DNA from: Cryomorpha sp963741985
Lineage (GTDB): Bacteria > Bacteroidota > Bacteroidia > Flavobacteriales_D > Cryomorphaceae
Direction: 5' to 3'
Assembly: GCA_963741985.1 (NCBI GenBank)
Contig: CAVUKD010000002.1
Coordinates: 1,612,001 to 1,676,000, forward strand
DNA length: 64,000 nucleotides
Part shown: positions 54,148-63,018 of the stretch, piece by piece
Position numbering within the stretch: position 1 is the first letter of the stretch
Layout of the letters: each line of letters opens with the position of its first letter
Translations under genes and position numbers: made by a program
The notes under the pieces: model-generated
Database searches by the model: none
The model's input: only the letters and a program-made list of their open reading frames with translations
Told to the model about the DNA's origin: nothing

Positions 54148-54506
54148 CTACTGCAAAATAATATCCGCGTCGATATCCAATTTCTTGTGAAGGTCTTTTG
54201 CCACTTTCAAGGTTATTTCCCTTTTTCCATTTAGATATTCACTTACCCGCGAAGCACTTATGTTTAAAAGTCCGCTAAATCTTTGCGTTTTAATTTCATT
54301 TCAAACATCCGCAATTCGATCATTTCTTGGAGGGTGGGTACTAAAAGTGGGTAGTGGAGTGCTTCGTATGCTTCAACGATATCACTTACTGAATCTAATT
54401 CTTTAAGAAGCGGAGAATTGTAGGGTGTTTTATTAGTAACCACTTTTAGCAATTTTTCCATGCGACTATTAGCCTTGAGATATTCTTTTTCTGTAATGCG
54501 TTCCAT
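54148..54506 (-). pseudogene. higA: HigA-type antitoxin, frameshifted in the DNA-binding domain
   Basis: The frame from 54506 gives 80 residues and stops at 54264, just as the helix-turn-helix begins ('MKLKRKDLADF'). In another frame the domain continues properly (LLNISASRVSEYLNGKREI, then TLKVAKDLHKKLDIDADI) to a stop at 54148. One missing base near 54268-54275 (GACTTT for GACCTTT) would restore a 119-residue HigA. As read, the protein would keep the N-terminal toxin-contact region but lose operator binding. It follows higB by 4 bp, the toxin-first order typical of higBA. Confidence 0.8.
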
Positions 54507-54510
54507 AATT

Positions 54511-54807
54511 CTATAAATCGTTTATCGCCTTAATTTTATCGTAATCGTTGTGATTGCCAACCCAACGGTTATATACTTTTTGTATTTTAAAAATAACCAT
54601 GGCTACGATTCTATAATGATTTCCTTTTATGTTGAACACAAATCGATCATTTCCAACATTATCTACCGAATTGAAACTTTTTTTCATATCGGTGAAATTG
54701 CGCCAATCGGCTCTTCTTAGCTTTTTTATTCCATTCAATAAATGCGGTTTTTGATTTAGGTTCTTTATCAGAATATTCTCGAAAATTTTATACGAAATAA
54801 CATGCAT
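54511..54807 (-). CDS. higB: HigB-type mRNA interferase toxin
   Basis: A 98-residue RelE-fold toxin. 'KLRRADWRNFTDMKKSFNSV' and 'RFVFNIKGNHYRIVAMVIF' match HigB of the HigB_toxin family, including the basic and aromatic residues used in mRNA cleavage on the ribosome. It lies 4 bp upstream of the antitoxin gene on the minus strand. The toxin frame is intact although the antitoxin frame is broken as read. Nothing is recognised in 54808-55015. Confidence 0.87.
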   Translation of the reverse strand: MHVISYKIFENILIKNLNQKPHLLNGIKKLRRADWRNFTDMKKSFNSVDNVGNDRFVFNIKGNHYRIVAMVIFKIQKVYNRWVGNHNDYDKIKAINDL

Positions 54808-55015
54808 TGGAAATAGAAGGAGTTTTGGTTCAATGCGAAAATTAGGAATTAAATTCCATATACGGATGATTTAATATCACATTAATGGTAAATTTCTGTT
54901 AATACCTGAATTTGAAAAAACCTCACAGGTCTCGAAGACCAGTAGGCTTGAATTACTAAAATTGTTAACAATATACTTTGTAATGTTCATGAACGCTTAA
55001 AATCCGATTAAAACC

Positions 55016-56075
55016 TCACCCCCAAACCTTCGTCCCTTCACTACAGTTCTTGCAAATATCTATCTCACTCCGCGATACCAACAAACTCTCGTCGAAAATT
55101 GTGATAAGCCTCCCCATTCCATATTTCCCGAAAGGATACCTCGCCTAATTGTCCCATCTCATGGGTGGCATCCTTATCAAAACAACATGGCACAATGCGT
55201 CCATCCCAGGTGATGACGCTCGAATGCCACATTTTCCAGCATTGATTGAGCAATTTGTTTTTTATCCGCCATTTTCCATCTAAACCTTTCTTGTAGCGAG
55301 CGTATTTTTCAATGGTTGGAATAAGCGGATTTCCATTTTCAAATTCATAGACTTGCGCCGTTTTGAAGAGTACACCATCCACACCCATTTCTTTCCCCAG
55401 CTTCTCCACATCGTCTATTTGATGCTCATTGGGACGCACCACCAAAAACTGAAAATAAACCAATGGAAACTTTGAACTGCTCGCTTTTTTCGCAGCCAAA
55501 ATCTTTTCGGTTCCGCTGATAACTTTCGCCAGGCTTCCCTTTTTGCGGTATTGTTCATAGACTTCCTGCGTAGTTCCATCAATGGAAATGATAAGTTTAT
55601 TCAATCCGGAATCGATAATCGCTGCTGCCGTTTTTTCAGTAATGAAATGCGCATTTGTAGAAGTTACGCTGAATATTTTTCGCTTTGAAGCTTCCTTTAT
55701 TAAACCGATCATATTTGGATGAATAAAGGGTTCTCCTTGAAAATAAAAGGTTATATATTGGAGATAGTTTCCCATTTCGTCCAGAATATTTCCGAGCAAT
55801 TCGGGCTTAAGATTTCCGGTAGGACGAGAGAATTGTTTCAAACCGCTGGGACATTCAGGGCAGCCTAAATTGCACGCAGTAGTCGGTTCGATCGAAATTG
55901 AAAAAGGCATAGCCCATTGGTACGGCCGCCTCATAATTCGCGAGAAATGGTAGCCTGCCCAAAGTTGGATCAGATTGGTTATTCTCCTGACAGTAAGATT
56001 TTTAAAGTGATATTTTGCCTGAGCAATGTCTCCGGGTTGCATGAGGCTAAGGTACAATGCATTTTCGAATCGCAT
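55016..56075 (-). CDS. Radical SAM/SPASM protein with an apparent frameshift near its end
   Basis: The first 336 residues hold the SAM-cluster motif CNLGCPEC at about residues 73-80, a TIM-barrel core and the start of a SPASM domain ('CWKMWHSSVITWDGRIVPCC'). The frame stops at 55065. The expected last SPASM cysteines (DICKNCSEGTKVWG) are encoded in a different frame, ending at 55016, so one extra base between about 55070 and 55095 is likely. Such enzymes have auxiliary Fe-S clusters and modify peptides or small molecules; the substrate is not evident, and no precursor peptide was seen beside it. It is divergent from the MMPL pump. Confidence 0.85.
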
Positions 56076-56102
56076 AGAGTACTATAAACTCAAATTCTAT
56101 AG

Positions 56103-56110
56103 TATATTTG
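56103..56110 (+). promoter_or_regulatory. -7 box of the MMPL pump operon
   Basis: TATATTTG fits TAnnTTTG exactly, 26 bp before the ATG at 56137. Confidence 0.55.
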
Positions 56111-56136
56111 TTGCCTTTACTGAGGATTTTACGCAC

Positions 56137-58533
56137 ATGTGGCAAAAAGTAGCTAGCTTAATTTTACGATACCGAATTGCACTTCTGGTCATAATTTTGA
56201 TCATCACAGCATTCATGGGTTACGAAGCCCAGTTTGTTACAATGAGTTATAAGTTCGGCGGAATATTACCAGAAGACGATAGTACCCAGGTAGAATATGA
56301 ACGGTTCACACAGCGTTTTGCGGAAGATGGAAATATTTTAGTGCTCGGTATCAAAGGTGATGCGGTACATTCTTATCCTGTCTTTTCTGATTGGTATACC
56401 CTTGGCAATGATTTACGCGCGATAGATGGGGTGGACAGCGTTTTTAGCGAAGCGCATCTTTATTCCATCAGGAAAGATACCGCATTAAAGAAGTTTGACC
56501 TGTTTCAGGTCGTCAGTCGGCGCCCGCAATCTCAGGCTGAGGTTGATAGTCTCAAAGATCAAATTAAAAAGTTGCCTTTTTACAGAGGTTTGCTTTACAA
56601 CGATAGTACCAATGCCACCCTGATGATGCTCTCCGTAAATCGGGCGCGGTTTAATTCCGAAGATCGTGTGGAAGTGGTTGATGAGATAAGACGGATTGTA
56701 GAACAATTTACTGAAAAGACGGGCCTTCAGGTGCATCTGAGTGGCTTACCGTATATCCGAACCGTTCAAACAGCCAAAATCAAACAAGAGCTCGGAATGT
56801 TCGTAGGGCTCTCGGCACTTATTACAGCCATTCTTCTCTTGCTCTTTTTTAAGAGTTTCAGGGTGATGATGATTAGTATCCTGGTGGTTATAATCGGTGT
56901 AATCTGGTCCATGGGTTTTATCAGCCTTTTTGGCTTTCAGCTTACTGCACTGATGGGGCTCATTCCTCCTTTGATAATCGTAATAGGAGTACCCAACTGC
57001 GTTTTTCTCCTCAATAAATACCATTCCGAATACCGCCATCACGGCAATCAAATTAAGGCATTGAACCGCGTAATCCATAAAGTGGGGAATGCCACTTTTA
57101 TGACCAATGCCACTACGGCCACTGGGTTTGCTACATTTATTTTTACCCAAAGTGCCATGCTGAAACAATTTGGTATTGTCGCATCGGTAAATATCATGTG
57201 CGTATTCGTGCTTTCGCTCATCATTATTCCATGTATTTTCAGTTTTATTCCTTCGCCAAGGCAGCGTCACATCAAGCACTTGGATAGAGCCTGGGTAGGA
57301 AGTGCAACGAATACTTTGTTGAATTTAGTGAGAAACCATCGACGTCCGGTATATGTTGCCGCAGTATTGCTTTTCTTCGTAAGCCTGTATGGAATTACCA
57401 AAATTCAGGCAACTGGAAATATCGTCGATGATTTGCCGAAAGAAGACCAAATAATTAAGGATCTCAATTTTTTCGAAGAAAATTTTGCAGGGGTAATGCC
57501 ACTAGAAATCTTGGTAAATTCACTCGATAGTTCACGCGTTACCACGCCCAAAACCCTGAAGAAAATCGAAGAATTGCAGTCAACTCTCGAGACCTATCCG
57601 GAAATATCACGCCCTCTGGCGATTACTGATGCGGTGAAGTTTGCCAAACAAGCTTATTACAACGGCAATCCCGCGAAATATTCACTTCTCACCGGATACG
57701 AAAAATCCTTTATCGGCCCCTATATCCAAGGTAATCAAAGCGATGTGAGTGGTATTATGCACCTCTTTCTTGACTCCACTCAGACGGTTACGCGTATTTC
57801 TGCACAAATAGCCGATATCGGCACCAATGAGCTCGACAGCCTCATGACCCATCTTAAACCCCAAGTGTACGCCATTTTCCCAAAAAGTGAATATAAAGTA
57901 ACACTTACGGGAACGAGTATTGTGTTTCTCAACGGTACCGATTATTTGGTTAAGAATCTTTTCATAAGTCTGGCCATTGCTATTGGTGTTATCGGATTTT
58001 TGATGGCATTACTCTTCAACTCATTGAGGATGGTGCTGATATCCCTTGTTCCGAATATTTTGCCTCTCATGTTCACTGCTGGTTTGATGGGCTATATTGG
58101 TATTGCCATCAAACCTTCTACCATCCTTGTTTTTAGCATTGCTTTCGGAATTTCGGTAGATGATACGATCCACTTTTTGTCCAAATACCGACAAGAATTG
58201 AAATCCAGAGCATGGGATATGCAAACCTGTATTTTGAATGCCGTCAAGGAAACGGGAGCCAGCATGATTTATACTTCTGTTATTCTTTTCTTCGGATTTC
58301 TCAGCTTTACGGCGTCTAATTTTGGAGGTACGGTTGCCCTTGGATTTCTGGTGTCGGTAACGCTTTTGGTTGCAATGATTTCCAATTTAGTGCTGTTGCC
58401 CAGCATGCTTATGTCCTTTCAGAAAAGTTTGGTTACCAAGTCTTTCGAAGAGCCTTTGCTCGAAATTATTAATGAAGAAGAGGATATTGAGTTGGATGAA
58501 CTTGAGATTAGAAGCGAATATCGAATCGACTAA
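56137..58533 (+). CDS. MMPL/RND superfamily transporter
   Basis: A 798-residue inner-membrane protein from ATG 56137; the frame extends 37 codons upstream through the promoter. It has about twelve helices in two halves, each with one helix, a large periplasmic domain (about 35-210 and 415-595) and a five-helix block. The HpnN/MMPL type is favoured by 'LMGLIPPLIIVIGVPNCVFL' and 'SIAFGISVDDTIHFLSKYR', where the second has the Asp pair used in proton relay. Such pumps move lipids or hydrophobic molecules to the outer membrane. It leads an operon with rfbA and a prenyl synthase, so an isoprenoid or glycolipid cargo is possible. Confidence 0.88.
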   Translation: MWQKVASLILRYRIALLVIILIITAFMGYEAQFVTMSYKFGGILPEDDSTQVEYERFTQRFAEDGNILVLGIKGDAVHSYPVFSDWYTLGNDLRAIDGVDSVFSEAHLYSIRKDTALKKFDLFQVVSRRPQSQAEVDSLKDQIKKLPFYRGLLYNDSTNATLMMLSVNRARFNSEDRVEVVDEIRRIVEQFTEKTGLQVHLSGLPYIRTVQTAKIKQELGMFVGLSALITAILLLLFFKSFRVMMISILVVIIGVIWSMGFISLFGFQLTALMGLIPPLIIVIGVPNCVFLLNKYHSEYRHHGNQIKALNRVIHKVGNATFMTNATTATGFATFIFTQSAMLKQFGIVASVNIMCVFVLSLIIIPCIFSFIPSPRQRHIKHLDRAWVGSATNTLLNLVRNHRRPVYVAAVLLFFVSLYGITKIQATGNIVDDLPKEDQIIKDLNFFEENFAGVMPLEILVNSLDSSRVTTPKTLKKIEELQSTLETYPEISRPLAITDAVKFAKQAYYNGNPAKYSLLTGYEKSFIGPYIQGNQSDVSGIMHLFLDSTQTVTRISAQIADIGTNELDSLMTHLKPQVYAIFPKSEYKVTLTGTSIVFLNGTDYLVKNLFISLAIAIGVIGFLMALLFNSLRMVLISLVPNILPLMFTAGLMGYIGIAIKPSTILVFSIAFGISVDDTIHFLSKYRQELKSRAWDMQTCILNAVKETGASMIYTSVILFFGFLSFTASNFGGTVALGFLVSVTLLVAMISNLVLLPSMLMSFQKSLVTKSFEEPLLEIINEEEDIELDELEIRSEYRID

Positions 58534-58554
58534 AATCCTATAAGCCAGATCTTT

Positions 58555-59412
58555 ATGAAAGGAATTATTCTCGCCGGAGGTTCCGGTACACGACTTTATC
58601 CTCTGACCATAGCGGTGAGCAAGCAGTTGATGCCGGTGTACGACAAGCCTATGATTTACTATCCGCTGTCAACGCTCATGAGTGCCGGAATCAACGAGAT
58701 TCTGATCATTTCTACTCCACACGATATGCCGCACTTCAAGACCCTGCTCGGCGATGGGAGTCGACTGGGATGCAAATTTGAATACGCAGTCCAGCACCAA
58801 CCTAATGGACTCGCACAAGCCTTTGTGATTGGCGAAAAATTTATCGGAAACGATAAAGTAGCACTGATTCTCGGCGATAATATCTTTTATGGAATGGGCT
58901 TGGAAAAACTGCTCCAGGCAAATACCGATCCCGATGGTGGAATTGTATACGCGTACCACGTTTCAGATCCGGAAAGGTATGGAGTAGTGGAATTTGATAA
59001 GGACAAGAAGGCACTCTCCATCGAAGAAAAACCCGACAAACCAAAATCAAAATATGCCGTTCCGGGACTTTATTTTTATGACAATACAGTGATAGAAATA
59101 GCCAAGGCATTAAAGCCAAGTCCCCGAGGCGAATATGAAATTACGGATGTAAATAAGGAGTATCTCAAAGCCGGAAAGCTCAAGGTATCCATTCTCGACA
59201 GAGGAACGGCATGGCTCGATACGGGTACATTTGCTTCGCTTATGCAAGCTGGTCAGTTCGTAGAAGTTATTGAAGACCGGCAAGGTTTGAAAGTCGGGTG
59301 CATCGAGGAAATAGCCTACCATATGGGCTATATCGATGCTGATCAACTCAACGAAATAGCGCAGCCGCTGGTGAAGAGCGGCTATGGCCAATATTTACTC
59401 AACCTCTTGTAA
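58555..59412 (+). CDS. rfbA: Glucose-1-phosphate thymidylyltransferase
   Basis: A 285-residue enzyme with 'GIILAGGSGTRLYPLTIAVS' and 'KQLMPVYDKPMIYYPLSTLM' at the N-terminus and 'VALILGDNIFYGMGLEKLLQ' for the metal and nucleotide site. It makes dTDP-glucose, the first step to dTDP-rhamnose and other deoxysugars of surface polysaccharides. The other rml genes are not adjacent. It is 21 bp after the pump gene and its stop overlaps the next start by one base. Confidence 0.95.
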   Translation: MKGIILAGGSGTRLYPLTIAVSKQLMPVYDKPMIYYPLSTLMSAGINEILIISTPHDMPHFKTLLGDGSRLGCKFEYAVQHQPNGLAQAFVIGEKFIGNDKVALILGDNIFYGMGLEKLLQANTDPDGGIVYAYHVSDPERYGVVEFDKDKKALSIEEKPDKPKSKYAVPGLYFYDNTVIEIAKALKPSPRGEYEITDVNKEYLKAGKLKVSILDRGTAWLDTGTFASLMQAGQFVEVIEDRQGLKVGCIEEIAYHMGYIDADQLNEIAQPLVKSGYGQYLLNLL

Positions 59413-60392
59413 TGCAGGATTTATTGGAAGAATTACAGATTCAATGCGAAGAAGCTATTCTTTCCTACAGCCATTCGCTTCCGCAAAATAATCTGCACGA
59501 GCCGGTACAATATATTCTTTCCCTTGGCGGGAAAAGGATACGCCCTGTGTTGGTTTTGCTTGCCGGCAATGCATTCAACGCAGACAAAAGTCAATTGCTC
59601 AACGCGGCACTGGCCGTAGAAATTTTCCATAATTTTTCATTGGTTCACGACGATATTATGGATCGGGCACCACTGCGACGCGGCAAGGAAACCGTCCATA
59701 AAAAATGGAACGAAAATACCGGAATCCTCTCCGGCGATGCCATGCTTATTGAAGCCTACAAGCAACTGACCCTTACCGGAGGTAAGCATCTTGAAAAATT
59801 ATTTGATCTCTTTAATACGACCTCCATAGAAGTTTGCGAAGGACAGCAGTTGGATATGGATTTTGAGAACCGAACGGATGTGACCGTAGAAGATTACCTT
59901 GAAATGATCCGGCTGAAAACGGCGGTTTTGCTGGGGTGTAGCCTCAAAATGGGAGCTATTCTTGGAGATGCTTCTGCAAAAGATGCCGATCATCTTTACA
60001 ATTTTGGAATCCACGCCGGTATCGCTTTCCAAATTCAAGACGATTTTCTGGATGCCTTTGGTGATACCAACGAAGTAGGCAAGCAAACCGGCGGCGATAT
60101 TATTTCCAATAAAAAGACCTTCCTGAGCATTATGGCCATGGGTCTCGCTGAGGTCGATAAAAGAAAGGAACTCGAAAACATTTATTTTCAAAATTCCATT
60201 GCAGATAGCGGAGCAAAAGTGGAACGCGTTCTAACGATTTTTAGAGAACTCCGAATTGACCAAATTACCGCCAAAGAATCGCTTTATCAATTTGAGCTTG
60301 CGCAAAAAGAATTGGATAGCACTTCATTGGATGAGAATCAAAAAACCGGATTCCGAGCGTTTTTGGAAATGCTTCGCGGAAGAGGGAAATAA
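59412..60392 (+). CDS. Polyprenyl (farnesyl/geranylgeranyl-type) diphosphate synthase
   Basis: A 326-residue trans-prenyltransferase. The first Asp-rich motif lies in 'HDDIMDRAPLRRGKETVHKKW', shown here in shortened form as DDIMD with a following RR, and the second in 'IAFQIQDDFLDAFGD'. 'GGKRIRPVLVLLAGNAF' is the family start. It condenses isopentenyl diphosphate with an allylic diphosphate; chain length (C15, C20 or longer) is not certain from sequence by eye. It is coupled to rfbA by a one-base overlap. Its 3' end converges on the GluR0-like gene. Confidence 0.92.
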   Translation: MQDLLEELQIQCEEAILSYSHSLPQNNLHEPVQYILSLGGKRIRPVLVLLAGNAFNADKSQLLNAALAVEIFHNFSLVHDDIMDRAPLRRGKETVHKKWNENTGILSGDAMLIEAYKQLTLTGGKHLEKLFDLFNTTSIEVCEGQQLDMDFENRTDVTVEDYLEMIRLKTAVLLGCSLKMGAILGDASAKDADHLYNFGIHAGIAFQIQDDFLDAFGDTNEVGKQTGGDIISNKKTFLSIMAMGLAEVDKRKELENIYFQNSIADSGAKVERVLTIFRELRIDQITAKESLYQFELAQKELDSTSLDENQKTGFRAFLEMLRGRGK

Positions 60393-61506
60393 TTTTTACT
60401 TCTGCGCTTCCAAGATAAAAATCAATAATACGCTCCGTACTATGATCCTCTGCCAATGAGAGCAACGTGCGATTTACTTCATGTATCAAGGGGCTTTTTA
60501 GCGGAAACGCAAATCCATACCCCTGTTTGTAATATTCCGCTTTGGCAAGGTAGAGTCCTTCATCAGCATAATTTTTGAGAAAATATCGGAGTTGCGGACG
60601 GTCGTATATTACCGCTCGCACTTCATGCTCTTTTAATCGTGTAATCCCCTCCTTCATATCGGCTACCGGAACTTCTTCAACATTGTGTTCCTTCAAGAAT
60701 GCCTCAGCAGGTGATCCCTGAATCGTGGCTACTTTTTTATTCGATAGCTGTTCGATGTTGGTTACCGTATTCGATCCCAGCGACGATAGCGTGAGTGTAC
60801 TCGCTATACCCGCTACCATCGACGTAGCAAAAATAATCGAAACTATAATCCAAGTACCCGTGATGATGCGCCCCTTCATAGTTATTGGAGCCATATCGCC
60901 ATATCCCACGGTGCTCATGGTCACAACCGCCAGCCACATACCATTCCCGATGCCTTTCAGTGGTTTATCGGGAAACTGATCAGGAGAAGCCTTACGCTCG
61001 GCAAGCCACAGCAACGTACCCACCGAAGCGAGGATCAGCAAAAATATGAGAACGGCTATCAATAATTTGAAACTGAAAAAAGGTTTGATTTTCTGCCATA
61101 AATTTGGTTCATCAACTCTCGAAACAATCGATAGACTCGATTGATAATAAGGTTGAGTGAATCCTATTTTTTCTACACGACTAGAGGTGATACTTATCGG
61201 CCCTGCAACGAGATTTACCGATCCATCATCTAAAGCTTTGAGCGCCTCACTCACCGTGGCGAAAGATTTATAGCGATAAGACCACTTTTCTTTGCTTGCA
61301 ATATTTTCCCAAATCTCGATCGCAATTCCTTTCGGATCATTTGGAATATCTGTTTTAATAATAAAAGGTTCGCTACCAGCAATTGCTACTACCAACGTAT
61401 CTGTAGCCGGATTTACAATTGGAGTTTGAGCTTCCAGCTGGTTCGAAAAAAGGAAAGTGAAGAAACTTAACGTAAAAAGGAAACGACGTATTGATTTAAA
61501 GTGCAT
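60265..61506 (-). CDS. GluR0-like ligand-gated potassium-type channel
   Basis: A 413-residue protein as read. A signal peptide (1-26) is followed by binding half S1 (about 37-128, with the ligand-type Arg at 110 in 'SITSSRVEKIGFTQPY'), helix M1 (147-168), a pore loop with filter TVGYGD at 199-204, helix M2 (212-238) and binding half S2 (about 246-366). This is the prokaryotic ionotropic glutamate receptor layout, with a K+-type filter. The last ~45 residues overlap the convergent synthase gene by 128 bp and look non-native. One extra G near 60409 would end the protein as FYLEAQK with a stop at 60396, 3 bp clear of the synthase. Confidence 0.87.
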   Translation of the reverse strand: MHFKSIRRFLFTLSFFTFLFSNQLEAQTPIVNPATDTLVVAIAGSEPFIIKTDIPNDPKGIAIEIWENIASKEKWSYRYKSFATVSEALKALDDGSVNLVAGPISITSSRVEKIGFTQPYYQSSLSIVSRVDEPNLWQKIKPFFSFKLLIAVLIFLLILASVGTLLWLAERKASPDQFPDKPLKGIGNGMWLAVVTMSTVGYGDMAPITMKGRIITGTWIIVSIIFATSMVAGIASTLTLSSLGSNTVTNIEQLSNKKVATIQGSPAEAFLKEHNVEEVPVADMKEGITRLKEHEVRAVIYDRPQLRYFLKNYADEGLYLAKAEYYKQGYGFAFPLKSPLIHEVNRTLLSLAEDHSTERIIDFYLGSAEVKIISLFREAFPKTLGIRFFDSHPMKCYPILFAQAQIDKAILWR

Positions 61507-61622
61507 AAAGTCTGTTGTGGGCTATTCTGTTAGAAAGGGGAAAATATACGTAAATTTTAATTGTGCGGGTATTTGCCTTTATGGTTGCCATCGAAGTGAA
61601 TTGGATTATTCTTCAGGATGGA

Positions 61623-62525
61623 TCACCCATAAATTTCCAAGAGCGTCTCACGAACATCTTCATACTCAAATTCAAACCCCGAAGCCTTAATTTTATCTGC
61701 ACTCGCACGGCTTCCGCCAAGCAGAATACTCGCCATTTCGCCAAACAACAATTTCATCGCAAAAGCGGGAACGTTTGGAAGCCAAAGCGGTCGGTTCAAT
61801 ACTTTAGCGAGTGCTTTGGTCAATTCCGCATTTGTAATAAAATCTCCATTGCAAGCATTGTAAGCACCTTCCATTTTCTCGTCTTCAATGGCGCGGATAT
61901 ACATCTGGCAAAGATCGTCGATATGGAGGTACGGCATATATTGCTTCCCAGAACCAAGCGGCGATCCAAATCCCAATTTTATGGGTTGAGCTATGCGTTC
62001 GAGAGCTCCGCCTTTCGGCGAAAAAACAACACCTGTGCGCAGTTTCACCACACGCGCCATTGATTGAAACTCATCTGCAGCAGCTTCCCATTTCACACAG
62101 CATTCGCCAATGAAATCATTTGAAGGCGGATCTGTTTCCACAAAAATTTTCTCCGTAGTTTTCGTTCCGTAATAGTTTATTCCGCTGGCAGAAATAAAAG
62201 TTTTTAGATCAATTCCCGTTTCTTTCACACCTTTCAGCAAAAGCTTCGCAGAATCTACCCGGCTATCGATAATTATTTTCTTTCGTTCGTCTGTCCAGCG
62301 TTTGTCGGCAATTCCGGCTCCCGCTAGATGTACGATATACGACACACCGTCGAATGCTTTTGGATCAATTGTCTGAGCAGAAATATCCCATGCAAAAGCC
62401 TTTGCACCTTCCACATCTTTCGGATGACGTGACAAAATATGCACACCATGCCCGCGCTCCATTAATTTTTGCCGTAAGGCTGTGCCCACCAAACCACTGC
62501 CGCCGCTTATTAATACTTTCTTCAT
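61623..62525 (-). CDS. TIGR01777-family epimerase-like oxidoreductase
   Basis: A 300-residue protein of the extended short-chain dehydrogenase fold. 'KKVLISGGSGLVGTALRQKL' binds NAD(P), and 'VSYIVHLAGAGIADKRWTDE', 'FISASGINYYG' and 'YMPYLHIDDLCQMYIRAIED' are family hallmarks. The C-terminal DUF1731 part ends 'EFEYEDVRETLLEIY'. Homologues (YfcH, SulA-like) have no firm substrate. It is a single minus-strand gene. Confidence 0.9.
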   Translation of the reverse strand: MKKVLISGGSGLVGTALRQKLMERGHGVHILSRHPKDVEGAKAFAWDISAQTIDPKAFDGVSYIVHLAGAGIADKRWTDERKKIIIDSRVDSAKLLLKGVKETGIDLKTFISASGINYYGTKTTEKIFVETDPPSNDFIGECCVKWEAAADEFQSMARVVKLRTGVVFSPKGGALERIAQPIKLGFGSPLGSGKQYMPYLHIDDLCQMYIRAIEDEKMEGAYNACNGDFITNAELTKALAKVLNRPLWLPNVPAFAMKLLFGEMASILLGGSRASADKIKASGFEFEYEDVRETLLEIYG

Positions 62526-62603
62526 CTTTTCAAGGAATCTTCCGGTTCAACAAAAGTAAATCCTTAATGTTGATCGGAGGATATTTAAGATGAAACCCTA
62601 AGT

Positions 62604-62658
62604 CCTCCCCCTTAATCCCCCTCCTCCATACGGACTCCTTAAAGTCGAAAGGGGGAGG
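62604..62658. repeat. GC-rich inverted repeat in a long gene-free stretch
   Basis: CCTCCCCCTT (62604-62613) and AAGGGGGAGG (62649-62658) are perfect 10-bp arms, with CCCCCTCC and ACTCCTTAAAGT between them. The type is common as dispersed intergenic sequence in Bacteroidota. No gene was recognised in 62526-63018. Confidence 0.5.
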
Positions 62659-63018
62659 GTTCCGTATTTGTTTGATTTTTTGTAATTTGAGGCGAATATT
62701 TCCTTTTCTTAAACTTGCACAGCAGCACATCCTGAAAGTCGCGAGATATGAATATGCACCCCATGATGGCTCTGCGGACTCTGCGTAAACTCTCTGCGAA
62801 ACTTGAGACCGCAGGGAACCCGTATGGGCGGTTAAAAAAAGAGCTACACATTAAAACATTGGTTCACCTTATTTAGGGAGCTTTGGTAACTAAAAACTAA
62901 AAACCAATAACCAAAAACCGAATTTCAAACACCCCTTTGTTAAAACCCCACACAATCTAAAACCCGAACAACGCGTTAAGAACCGAACTTTAGCTTTTTT
63001 AAACTGCACCTGCATTTC

